Below, piece after piece: positions 54,383-64,000 of a stretch of 64,000 nt of DNA; the first letter of the stretch is position 1; every line of letters begins with the position of its first letter. Position numbers and translations under genes: made by a program. The DNA is taken from positions 56,587-120,586 of the forward strand of contig QXCR01000090.1 of NCBI GenBank assembly GCA_004380135.1, written 5' to 3'. The notes under the pieces were generated by a model that was given only the letters and a program-made list of their open reading frames with translations, was not told where the DNA came from and ran no database searches. This DNA is from Stemphylium vesicarium (Eukaryota > Ascomycota > Dothideomycetes > Pleosporales > Pleosporaceae).

Positions 54383-55507
54383 TCACCGGCGGAAGACCTT
54401 CATGAAACTCTTACGTTTGCCGATTCCTGGGGTCACCGGCCTGTCGGCTGGAGTGGGTGGCGGCATCATGTTGCCGTTGCCGTTGGAGCTGGTGCTCTTG
54501 CTGAACTTGGAAAGCAGTGGCTCGGACTTCTTGTTGCTCATCTTGTTCTCGCCCATGCCCTTTTCGTTGACGTCGACTCCAGAATCCAGTGGTCCGTCAT
54601 GAGGAACCTCAGAGGTGACACCTGCTCTTGATGCAGGGTCAGCTTTGGACAAACCGCGAGCAAGCTGCATGCTACTCTTGGCTTTGCCAACGGCAGTCCT
54701 GCGCGAGCTCTTGGTCATGGCACGCTTGATGTTGCTGCCACCGTTCTCATCGGCCTGGAGTCGCTCTAGCTTCTCAATATCGCCCAAGATGGTCATGCCG
54801 TTGGTGGCTAAACTCTCCTCGGGGATGGGAACGAATTTGAGAATACCACGATCGGACGGCACGCCGATTGACTCGGCCATGAATGCCTGGATCAAGGCGG
54901 CGTTGCGCTTGTTGGTTGCTGGCTGTACTTGGACGGGCAGGGCGTTGATGCTGAGGATGTAGGTCGGCTCAAAGGATCCGCCCAGGAGCAGGCATGCCGA
55001 GTGATTGACGGTGATCATGATGGATGCTTCTGGCCTCTGGTAGCGCGTCGACAGGTGGTGCGAGAGGTCGGTTACTAGTGTGTATTCGTCCTTGATCTAC
55101 GTCGGGTTAGTGCTTTGTCGAAATGCGGAAAGAGTGGAGCATGGCGGAGATTAAACACGTACGATAACGTTGGTCTTCAACTCGGCTATAATGGGCGCGT
55201 CCTTGGTGACACGATCGCGAGCAGAGGATGCAATCTGGTCCTTGTAGTTGAATTGGTCCTCGTAGAACTGTGCACGTGCGCGCGAAGTCATGGGCCGCAG
55301 GGGGCCAGCAGCATCGCCGGTAGAGTCTCGAGCACGGTGCCGTGAGTCGTCGACATCTTGAACGGACTGGGGCGAGGATGCAAAGGAGAACTGCGAATGT
55401 GCGGGTGAGAGCTGTTCTCCGACCTTGTCCGGGGACAGCAGGGCGGCGCCTGCCTGTTTGGGGAAGGCAGTGCCAGAGTATGTTGACGTCGACGATGGAC
55501 GGGACAT
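54383..55507 (-). CDS. MIF/tautomerase-superfamily protein with a long N-terminal extension
   Basis: Exons 55507-55163 and 55096-54383 give 352 aa; the 66-bp intron is phase 0 and joins 'ELKTNVI' to 'IKDEYTLVTDL'. The ATG at 55507 has the better context (CAAAATG); another in-frame ATG lies at 55549. Residues ~100-225 resemble macrophage migration inhibitory factor: 'APIIAELKTNVI', 'RPEASIMITVNHSACLLLGGS' with 'EPTYIL', and 'LIQAFMAESIGVPSDRGIL' with 'KFVPI'. In MIF the catalytic proline is the free N-terminus; here it is preceded by ~105 residues of Ser/Pro/Ala-rich sequence. The C-terminal ~125 residues are basic and disordered and end 'GIGKRKSFMKVFRR'. A keto-enol tautomerase origin is clear; activity is uncertain. 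Confidence 0.85.
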
Positions 55508-58147
55508 TTTGGTATGCGTTGAGGTGGAGTTGTTGGCCGAGTGGGGCATAACGCAGAGGTCCAAAAGATGGAGGAGAGACGTGGTAATTCCCTAGGACGA
55601 GGGTGGATGGGATTGGACTAGATATGGATAACGACGTTGGTGCAGCATGCAAGAGCGCGGATCTCAGAGCGCACGTCTTTATCTCTGGCGTGTCAGACGA
55701 TGTCCCAATGGAGCGGCGGTGGCGGTGGTTATCTAAGGAGCCAGGCACGTCGAGAAGTGTCGGAGAATTGGTTTTGAGGGTGATGGTGTGGATGACGATC
55801 AGGGCCCAGGAAACAATGGAAACAGAAGCGACGATGACGAGGGATTTTGTGTGTGTGCAGGCACCCCGCAGGTAAAAAAGGAAGGAAGTAGGGTGGTGGA
55901 GCGAACCACTATATGATATATACCACAGATAGGGTGGGCGCATACCAGGCAACTCAATGGCGGCATGGCATAGTCGGGCACAGGGATGTGCTGATTCCCA
56001 GCACCGCCTGTCCAGATGCACGCGGGCCTGCCGCCGCCGCCAGTCGGTTTTGGGGCGCGCTGGCGAGATGCGACTAGCCATCTGACGTTGGGTCTACCTG
56101 AAGACGGCTGTGCGCCTGCATCCTTATCTGCATGGAGCGCTGGCGTGTGCGTGGATGAGGACCAGCGCTGCACTTCGGCCACTCCATGATGCTTTCAGCA
56201 CATCACTATCGAGCCGCAGCTGCTGCATCAGCGCCATCAATGTAAGCATGCCTACCTCTGTTCTCACCGTTGGTTGCCTTGGGCGCCCCCTCCCCTCACA
56301 CGGCACGATTGCTTCTTCAAAATAGCAACGTCCGCAAGGGGAAGGGCGACCCCGTGGCTATCAGACACCACACACACACACATACACACACAAACACACG
56401 CACACGCACATACATACCCCTAGTCGCAAGCCGCCGCACAGCCAGCAAACGCAGTCGGCGCGAGCATGAGTCTGGAGGACGGCGGTGGGCAGCCAACACC
56501 ACTCGATTGACGTTTGACGCTGTGATGCTAGCCGACGCACTAAACAAGTCTCCTACCATCTACCCCACCAAACCCTGTCCGGCCTGGAGCCGCCCTCTCT
56601 AGGACAAGAGTCCCCGAAGTCTCGACCACTGTCTGCCCGACCCGCCACTTGTGCCATGTTCCTGATTCCTGATGTTCTTGCCAGACCTCCTTCTTGCACT
56701 TGCATTTGCACTACATGACGGGAAGAAGCAGCCGGCGTGCTACTCTATCTGGAGCCGCCTTGCTTGCATCGTGTCACTGTGCCATCTTTGTGACCAGATC
56801 CTCCAGATTCCGCCGTCCGGAAGCCAGCCGAGCCATGTCACGTCCGACTTTACCCATCCGCATCGAGCAAGGCTAGCACATTGCGCGCCGGGATCTAGTA
56901 ACATGTCCGCAGATCTCGTCCATTCAATAGCCATCGCAAATTGGCGTTAGGAACAGCATGTGTAAAGGAGTGGGAAATTGACAACCGATGCAGGTACTAG
57001 CTCCAGAATCCTCTTGCGAGGTCTCGACCTCGACGCCACGACGCCCCAATACTTTCTCGTTGCTTCCTAGGCACTAACTACACTTTCACGCCAAGTGTGG
57101 ATTTCCAACGCCCTCTCCAACTCATCTTGTCATAACAGCCGTCGCAGTAGGCCTTTGCTAACCGCCGAGCGCACCACCTTCCACATTTGCTGCGCCTCGA
57201 ATTCATCCAAAATGACAGACTCACGCCTGGAGAAGCCACCACCAATCGAAACCACAGCGTACAGGCAATTCTCTTCAATTACAACATCTTCTTTGTCTGT
57301 GGCACAGGCCCACCATGTACTATGTGTCAATCTTCCTGCATGTCAAGACCCTTTTGAAGAGTCTGCTGCCAGCGCTGTGTAACGAGGCACCCTACCGGTC
57401 GCATAGTACAACCCTGTACTCGTTTCCCCACAATTGGCTCGCAGCCTCTCAACCACGTAGCGAGTTCAACGGTTGGTCTGTCCTTTTGTTTCCATGAAAC
57501 CGCCTCTTTGCGCCACCACCTAGACCAATATAATCACTTGTGTCGTGGTAATACCCATATTGCGAGCAGTTACTACGACGTACATGGCAGCGCAAGTAAC
57601 CGTGATTTTCAATACGAGTCGAACGACGCAACCGTGCGGCCCGTTATTTGGCCTCGTATTTCGCCGTCAAGCTTTCAAAGTAGGCTTGTGGCGTGGGGAC
57701 GAAGGAGCAATGGTCTGTGTTCGATCGTGGGCCTACAACTCCATATTCCAAGGTAACGGTCATGTGCGTGTAGAGTTACTTGGCAGTGGGGAGAAGTAGC
57801 CTTGCGCAGTTATTTTGGACGTGACAAGGTACATGTTCGTGGCAGTGCAGTAACTTTGTGCATGTTCTATTCATACCATCACCTAGATGGGTATCATAAA
57901 TTCAGCGGAGAATTGCGTGAAGATTGGCTTTTTGCATTTTCGCGTTGATGTACCAGATCATAATCGGAATTGACCACTTGCTGTAAAGCAGATAAAGTAC
58001 GATGGTGTCGGTGGTGCTGCGCGCTGCTGTGCATGACGCACGTGAGTGCGCGCCGCGTCCCTGCAAACGCGGGCAACATCACCATCACTCTCCACACTCC
58101 ACATCGCAATTGACTGCACCCCAACCATCTGAGACAGCGGGTATACC
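55508..58147. other. Longest gene-free interval, 2.6 kb, with a CA microsatellite
   Basis: Region between divergent genes. The ORFs (55603-57799) overlap on both strands without domains or splice partners. A (CA)n microsatellite lies at 56365-56416. The end of the region should hold the CENP-X promoter. A non-coding transcript cannot be excluded. Confidence 0.5.
56365..56416. repeat. (CA)n microsatellite
   Basis: About 50 bp of CA repeats broken by a few T, A and G changes. Confidence 0.85.
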
Positions 58148-58708
58148 ATGCCCCAAAAAAACGCCGCAGCCAATGCCGCGCGCAGAAAAGGTCCTTCTTT
58201 CAATCCACCGCGCCCTGTAAACGCAGCCCCTCAGGCGTCTACTACTACGAAACGCGCTCCTGCAACGGCATCCCGCGCAAAAGGCGCTGCGAAGAAGAGC
58301 ACTGCCGCCGCAGTCGATGTCATTGATCTGTCCGATGATGAGCCAGCCGAAGAAGTCCCAGACGACATGGACAGCGACGACCTCGACTCTATAATGGCAG
58401 ATGTAGGACCTGCCACTGCGCCAGCCCGCCCCAAGCCTCCACCAGCCCCCACTGCCCTGTCCGAGCCAGTTATACCCCGGCCACTACTTGCACGCCTGCT
58501 TCTCGAGAATTTCGACGACTCTGATATGCAGATACAAACAGGCGCCATGAAGCTGGTGGGGAAGTACATTGACATCTTTGTCACCGAGGCCTTCTTGAGG
58601 AGCAAGGATGAAAGGAAGGCTGCAGCAAAAGATGGTGGGATGGTGGATGGATTCTTACAAGTAGAAGACCTGGAGAGGTTGGCACCGCAGCTTGTGCTCG
58701 ACTTTTGA
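58148..58708 (+). CDS. mhf2: CENP-X / MHF2 histone-fold protein
   Basis: Intronless, 186 aa. The C-terminal ~75 residues are a CENP-X histone fold: 'IPRPLLARLLLENFDDSDMQ', 'AMKLVGKYIDIFVTEAFLRS' and the diagnostic end 'FLQVEDLERLAPQLVLDF'. The N-terminal ~105 residues are basic, then acidic and disordered, with 'VDVIDLSDDEP', which looks like a SUMO-interacting motif (hydrophobic VIDL followed by acids). CENP-X pairs with CENP-S (MHF1) in the inner kinetochore and in the Fanconi/FANCM (Mph1/Fml1) DNA-remodelling complex. The extension is longer than in yeast Mhf2. The motif reading is inference; family membership is firm. Confidence 0.92.
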   Translation: MPQKNAAANAARRKGPSFNPPRPVNAAPQASTTTKRAPATASRAKGAAKKSTAAAVDVIDLSDDEPAEEVPDDMDSDDLDSIMADVGPATAPARPKPPPAPTALSEPVIPRPLLARLLLENFDDSDMQIQTGAMKLVGKYIDIFVTEAFLRSKDERKAAAKDGGMVDGFLQVEDLERLAPQLVLDF

Positions 58709-59938
58709 TCCATTGACGGCTTCACTATGGGACAATGCGACGCCATCAGACGCGTCCACGGATAGGCCACGCGACTCGCATATATCGTTTGGCTACTTTC
58801 CTAGATAACACAGAGTTCTGAGCCAACAACCAAGGAGTGCCAATTGGTCGTTGGCAGTAATTCACGCTCTAAGACGACCATACACAACCCCTTTACAAAC
58901 CATTGTACGTTCGACGACCAGGGCTGCCTAACTATGTTTGATGTAATCATCACTCACGGCTCTGACACGGGAAATTTGCGGAGCAAAGATGAGATCAACG
59001 CGTCAGAAGTGTGGCGCAACTCAAGACAACACGGCGGGTAAGGTGAAATGCTGAGACATGTACTCACAGCAGTCACAACCACCTGTATCTATATATGGAA
59101 CCAGTCAAGGACGAAACGACCTGACAACCAAATGAAGGACGCAACATTTTGACGTGTTTGAAACATTGGGCAATGATGCCTTGCTTCCAAGATCATGTCC
59201 AAGACGGTCATGTACGCAGGTCAAAAGCAGTGTTATGCAAAGTCTCGCAAACAGAGTTTCCGGTTGTTTAGCTAGACCGGTTTTCGGGTTGCCGTTGCCA
59301 CGCGCAGCCTGAAGCACGAGACAAGCGTGCTCAAACACACACGGAACGTGGAGTGCGTCGCATCGTCAACACCCCAGCACCGCCTCGGGAGAACACGAAC
59401 ACCACACAACAGTCGCGCAATTTATACACTTGGAATCGAATTGAGCTTCTCTACCTGCAACTTCCAAAAATCTCGACATACAATAAAAATATTAGTCTCA
59501 TCGACATCCGTGTGGACTACTCTTAATAGAGTTCGTTTTAAGACTCACCTACAGGGTCTCTGCCAAACTCTGAGGCTGAAGCACACTCCGCCTCCAACTT
59601 GTCGCAACGCCAACCCCATGTATCGGAACACATACTAACCGCCCCGGCCACGCATTGCAAATCTTTCGTGCCTTAAGATGGCCCTATAGCCGTCACCTCA
59701 GGCTCCTCTCGCTCCATTCCTGCATCTCACGTTTCTTCTACTTTGTGTGCATTTTCCTTTGCATCTTTCTTTCTTACCAAACCGTACGGTCATTCACCCT
59801 TATCTTCTAATATTACTCTGTTGGCTAGTCCAACGGTAGTCTTCACGAAACCAGAGCGCTAGTCGCCATATACTCTCTTGACGAGACCTTCGACAACGAA
59901 TCGCATATCTAATATACCAATCACCTACAATATCCAAA
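58709..59938. other. Intergenic, 1.2 kb
   Basis: The 3' flank of mhf2 and the promoter/leader of the cupredoxin gene; the last ~250 bp are C/T-rich. No supported ORF or repeat. Confidence 0.45.
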
Positions 59939-60860
59939 ATGTATTTCTCACAAGCAGCAATCATATCCGCCGTCTTCGGCTTTGCCGTCGCGCAAGAATC
60001 GTCCTCTATAGCCATGTCCGAATCATCTGCCATGGCTTCTGCGACTGCTCCCGCACTTTCCACACCTGTAGTAGAAAGCATCTCGACTGCTTCGCCAAGC
60101 GCAGCGGCCGGAATGCTTAAGATGCACACTGTTCAGGTCGGAGGACCCAATGGCTCTTTGGCGTTTTACCCAGACAATGTCGTCGCTGCGCCAGGAGACA
60201 TGATCCAATTCCAATTCCACCCCAAGGTACGTTCATTGAACACTAATCGTAATATCCCAAACTAATTACCATCTTAGAACCACTCTGTCGTCCAATCCAC
60301 CTTTGATAACCCCTGCGTGCCCATCACGGAGATGATGCCTAACAAGACCGACGCCTTCTTCTCTGGCTTCATGCCTACCAACGCTTCGTTCGCCGCTACC
60401 AGCCAGGTCCTGACATACACCATCCGTGTTACCGATGACAAGCCCATGTGGTTCTACTGCTCTCAGGGCAAGCATTGCCAAGCTGGCATGGTCGGAGCTA
60501 TCAACGCGTAAGTCGCACTTCACATGAACAAAGTATGGGATGAAGCTAATTGCATAACTCAGACCCACCTCTGGCAACAAGACCATGGCAGCGTTCGCCG
60601 CGCTTGCCGCCGAAGCCACAGAGAACCTCTCCCCCGGCCAGGCTGCTGGCTCTGGTGGCGCTTCTGGCAACACTCCCACCTCGCCTTCCGCTGGAAGCGG
60701 CGCTAACTCTGGTACCGAAGGTGGTGCCGCTGCTGGAGGAGCCGGCGGAACTGCTAGCGCTGGTGCTCCGGAGGCTACTGCCAACGGTGCCTCTGGTCTC
60801 AGCGCGCAATCGTTCATCGGTGCTGCCGCGGCTGTCGCTGCTGCCTTGGCTGTATTGTAG
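59939..60860 (+). CDS. GPI-anchored extracellular cupredoxin-like protein
   Basis: Exons 59939-60226, 60278-60507 and 60563-60860 give 271 aa; introns of 51 and 55 bp are in phase. The signal peptide is MYFSQAAIISAVFGFAVA. After a Ser/Ala linker the cupredoxin domain (residues ~60-175) has 'HTVQVGGPNGSLAFYPDNV', 'NHSVVQSTF' (first His ligand) and 'MWFYCSQGKHCQAGM', which gives the Cys, His and Met typical of type 1 copper sites in fungal plastocyanin-like wall proteins. A Gly/Ser/Ala-rich stalk and a hydrophobic C-terminus (SFIGAAAAVAAALAVL) indicate a GPI anchor. A cell-wall redox or copper-binding role is inferred; such genes are often induced in development or infection. Confidence 0.93.
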
Positions 60861-61494
60861 ACAGTAGTGCATTCCTTTGCGCGTGGGATTCTAGGGATAA
60901 CTATTGGGCATATATGATACCATTCTTTCTGATGACTGAGCTGGCTTTGGTGGAAGGACTCGGGCCTGATTTCGAGAGTCGCTGTTTTTTGGCCTTTTGC
61001 TGTGAAAGAGAATATAGAAATTAATGTAACTCGTACACTATACATCGTGCTGCATCATCATGCTGCCATCTACGGATAGGTTGCTGCCTATTTTCGTCGC
61101 TTGCCATGACGTGTATTGCGTAGTCTGGGTACGTATCTGCAATCGATCGATTAATGCTTAGCGGTACATCTGTAGTGTTGGCCGTCACAGCACCACTGGC
61201 TCCCATGGAACAGTACCGTGGTAGAGACTAGGTTGTCATGCTTGGCACTTTTATCTTTCTGACAACGCTATTCCTGCTTGTCGATGCGAATCGAGCTTTT
61301 GCCTCGCCATTTAGGAATTGGTCATGGAAGTCCAAGTGCTCAGGTAACCGTAACCTCCACGGAGTTGCCACATCAGGATCATGGCGGGGCTCCTGATATC
61401 TGCGGGGTAGCGCGACGGCATGAGCTGATAACGTCACTTTCGACTACGATTGCATTGCATTCTCTGACGACTCTCAGTACCATATTGCGCAAAA
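60861..61494. other. Intergenic
   Basis: The 3' flank of the cupredoxin gene and the promoter of the dioxygenase gene. The antisense frame 60266-61045 is a shadow of the cupredoxin Gly/Ala-rich codons. Confidence 0.5.
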
Positions 61495-62517
61495 ATGAGG
61501 AAATTCGACCATCGCCAGCCGGACAAAGGCGGCGTAAAAGGAAGCGCAAAGGCTAGGGTGCAGCTGCCATTAGCGCAACCAGCGGCCAAACAAACACCAA
61601 ACGAATCGCCGCTTTCCTCAAGCATCACATCTTCCAGCGACGATCCTTACACTGCAGCGCGGGAAGCGCTCGATCGCGATGGATTCGTCGTTCTTCCTGC
61701 TTCGCTCTTCCCGTCATTCGATCTCGATGCCCTTCGCGCAGCTGCCTCACGGATGACAGAGGCAGCGCGATCAGGGAAATGGCCATACATACGAACATTA
61801 CCGAAGCAATTTCCCCCGTGGCCTCAAGATCCATCAGACGGAATATGGGGCGTGCAGCACTTGCTTCATCCCTCGAATCCAGACCACCTCACCTTTGCCA
61901 AGTCCTACTTTGACAAGGGGCTGCTCAAGTACGTCGCAGCATTGATTGGATGCGGAGAAGACAGTCTGACCATGGAACTCTATAACATGTTGGTCCGGCC
62001 AGACAAAGACTTTAGTCTGCGCTGGCACAGGGATGATGTCGCTGCGACAGCGACACCAAAAGAGGAGATGGAACGACTACAAAAGCCAGGTCATCACGCG
62101 CAATGGAACCTCGCGCTGTACGATGATAGCAGTCTTGTGCTTGTTCCTGGATCGCACAAACGTGCTCGTACCGAGACTGAGCGTAATGCGGATCCCTACG
62201 AGTCAAACATGCCTGAGCAGATCACGGTGAGCCTCAAGGCGGGCGAAGTAGCGTTTTATAACAACAACATCTTACACCGCGGTGTGTATGACAGTACGAA
62301 AGAGCGGATGACGTTACATGGTAGTATCGGGACTACGCTTGCGGGTAGCCAGCGAGCGAGGAATGTCCTACAGCATGGTGTAGGAGAGTGGGCTAAGGAA
62401 TATGACTTTGAGGGCTTCGAACCTGAGATGGCGGAGCGAGCGAAGAAGATGCGGGAGAGGCTGGTGGAGATGGGGAAGAAGAGCGGTGATGTTGGGTTCT
62501 TCTCAAAGGACGAGTGA
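61495..62517 (+). CDS. Phytanoyl-CoA dioxygenase (PhyH)-family Fe(II)/2-oxoglutarate oxygenase
   Basis: Intronless, 340 aa. The double-stranded beta-helix carries the Fe(II) facial triad: His178-x-Asp180 in 'LRWHRDDV' and the distal His261 in 'NNNILHRGVYD', followed by 'ERMTLHGSIG' with the Arg that binds 2-oxoglutarate. The N-terminal 'AREALDRDGFVVLPASLFP' is the family entry strand. Residues 1-50 are basic/Ser-rich and look disordered. There is no clear peroxisomal signal (it ends 'FFSKDE') and no signal peptide, so cytosolic or nuclear. The substrate is unknown; in fungi this family hydroxylates many small molecules. It is followed by the next gene after 209 bp. Confidence 0.9.
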   Translation: MRKFDHRQPDKGGVKGSAKARVQLPLAQPAAKQTPNESPLSSSITSSSDDPYTAAREALDRDGFVVLPASLFPSFDLDALRAAASRMTEAARSGKWPYIRTLPKQFPPWPQDPSDGIWGVQHLLHPSNPDHLTFAKSYFDKGLLKYVAALIGCGEDSLTMELYNMLVRPDKDFSLRWHRDDVAATATPKEEMERLQKPGHHAQWNLALYDDSSLVLVPGSHKRARTETERNADPYESNMPEQITVSLKAGEVAFYNNNILHRGVYDSTKERMTLHGSIGTTLAGSQRARNVLQHGVGEWAKEYDFEGFEPEMAERAKKMRERLVEMGKKSGDVGFFSKDE

Positions 62518-62726
62518 GCCTGTTAAAAACGTGTTGAAGACAGCTGGAGTCGTGCTGGATTCGAGTATATACGCGAAGGTGGCGCTGGCGATGCTTCTTC
62601 TTACCGTTAGTAGCATGCGCAGTTCTGCGGATACCTGCAGGCGACCAGGCTGCCTGTCAGCCTCGCTAGTCACTTGTTTGAATCGCATCATCGTTCTCGT
62701 TCTGTACGCTTTCATCAAACCCGGCC

Positions 62727-64000
62727 ATGTCGCCTGTTCCGTGGAAACAAGAGATTAACTTTGCAAGCGCCCTGCTGCTGCACTCGTGCATCACCGTGTT
62801 CTTGAAAGAGCTCAGCAACGCCACGGCAGTCATTTACCACATTACCATCCTCTGCAAGAACAAGGCTACAATCGATTCCTCCGTCGTTCTCGATGGTTAC
62901 ACATCAGTGTTTTCGGAAGATCACGACGGCGAGCTGGCAGAATTGTACTTTACCAACACCGGCTTCGTTCTCCTAATAGCCTCGCTCGCCTCCGCAATCG
63001 CAATGAACCTAACCCTTCCACCGGGCGTGCTCAACGCAACAATCGCAGCAACCTTTGGCCTGACGTTCCTTGCGTCCGCTTCGGTGGCATGCAGGAGGAA
63101 GAGTTTCGTGATGCCCATCATGGCGCTTCGACGGGCTGGGCGATTCATCTGGTCGGACACACCATTCGTCAATTTCTTCTCGCTGATATACATTGCCGTA
63201 GTCCTGAAAGGATCGTCCAAGCTCGAATTGCGGGACTATGTTATCTTTCGATCCATTGCTATCCTGGAGCTTGTCTTCATGAAGGCGAGGCTGGCAGCGG
63301 CAGACGCAGAGACGCAGCAGACTATGCTGAAACGTCTTCTGGATAGCGAGTACGTTGCGATCAAAAGTGTAGGTTTGACATGTGATGTATAGATGTGAAT
63401 GTGCAGCTTACGGTATGCTAGAAGCGCCTCCCCGCAGCCCTCAGTGTACCAAAGCCGCTCCAGCACAACCGCATTGTATCTTTCACCAGCGCCCAGCGCA
63501 TCTTCGTCATGTTCTACAAGACTGCACTTGGCCATGCCGACGGTTCTGTTTGCGGTACTTCGGGGCCTGCTACAATCACTGTTCCAAAGAACCCGGGCTC
63601 TTTCGTCGATGAGGCGGCGGGATATGGGTGGCGCGTCTATCGTGTATCGTCCAGCTCCCTTGTCATTGAAGATTGTGGGCAGATAATGGTCGAGGAGAAA
63701 ATGAAAAGGTCGCCGACGAAAGAGCGGACGGGATTGGCGGCCCGTTATACAAAGTTCATCTCCTGGACGCATGGGGTCTTGCTACGCCGGCTTGGTAGAA
63801 AGAGGGTTGGTGCGTGTGGATGGGAAAGGACATGGATTTGGGAATGGCTGTTGGAGAGGTAATTTCAATCTTGTAACAGGGTTGGAGGAGACGTGGCTCA
63901 AGGATAGAACTAGGTTCCATGGCGTTAGCAGTGAGGATGATGCTGCTGTAAGTCTGGAGACTGTGGGCAATACAACGTCGTCGAGACTCCAGTTGTCGTC
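62727..64000 (+). CDS. Hypothetical multi-pass membrane protein, 3' end beyond the window
   Basis: Exons 62727-63368, 63422-63809 and 63880 onward (probable donor GTAAGT at 63949). The first intron skips a stronger-looking GCAG at 63405-63406, since only the TAG at 63420-63421 keeps the frame ('YVAIKS' to 'KRLPAALSVP'). The second donor, GTGCGT at 63810, is chosen by phase; GTAGAA at 63795 is an in-phase alternative. Four hydrophobic segments are visible in exon 1 ('FVLLIASLASAIAMNLTLPP', 'ATFGLTFLASASVAC', 'FVNFFSLIYIAVVL' and the N-terminal 'FASALLLHSCITVFL'). Exon 2 looks soluble ('SAQRIFVMFYKTALGHADG', 'YGWRVYRVSSSSLVIED'). No family recognised. It continues off the window. Confidence 0.7.

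Noticed and set aside
55603..57799. Several 60-110 codon ORFs in the 2.6-kb gap
   Set aside because: They overlap in different frames and strands, none has a recognised domain or a consistent splice structure.
60266..61045. 259-codon antisense ORF over the cupredoxin gene
   Set aside because: It mirrors the Gly/Ala/Ser-rich codons of the cupredoxin stalk; the sense strand has signal peptide, introns and copper ligands.

Overview
The window is nuclear DNA of a filamentous ascomycete, most likely a dothideomycete (Pleosporales-like); the exact species cannot be read from it. Genes are short and dense, on both strands, and split by spliceosomal introns of about 45-135 bp with GTNNGT donors and CTNAC-type branch points. 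The families are typical of Pezizomycotina: RTA1-like, Zn2Cys6/UPC2-like, PTH11-like, cnxABC-type MoaA/MoaC, HSP30-type Hsp20 and GPI-anchored Ser/Thr-rich proteins. About 33 genes are supported. No transposon, rRNA, tRNA, CRISPR array or polyketide/non-ribosomal-peptide cluster was seen. Exon joins were worked out by hand from splice signals, reading phase and family conservation.

Layout. 1-8.8 kb: the end of a secreted carbohydrate-active-type protein, then four minus-strand genes (RTA1-like membrane protein, UPC2-like regulator, OSGIN-like flavoprotein, VHS/GAT trafficking adaptor). 10-14.6 kb: App1-type phosphatidate phosphatase, a DUF3445 membrane protein and a secreted cytochrome-b561-like protein. 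16-24 kb: small lineage-type proteins, a GPI protein, a RING-H2 protein and a gene-poor stretch. 24-35 kb: carotenoid oxygenase, a membrane/coiled-coil protein, ribosomal protein uS7, a long coiled-coil protein and a mucin-like gene with an in-frame stop. 36-43.7 kb: Hsp20 chaperone, SRPBCC protein, amino-acid/choline permease and a membrane-anchored histidine acid phosphatase. 45-49.2 kb: molybdenum-cofactor locus (MoaA, then a MoaC-containing ORF). 49.6-64 kb: PAP2 phosphatase, PTH11-like receptor, MIF-like protein, CENP-X, cupredoxin, phytanoyl-CoA-dioxygenase-like protein and a membrane protein cut by the window end.

Most genes look independent, as is usual for a fungal chromosome. The strongest functional link is the molybdopterin locus. 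MoaA ends in the essential Gly-Gly, and two possible 5' splice sites four bases apart overlap those glycine codons. One would splice MoaA in frame into the downstream MoaC-containing ORF; the other, or no splicing, leaves a free Gly-Gly end. This resembles animal MOCS1 and is the best lead in the window.
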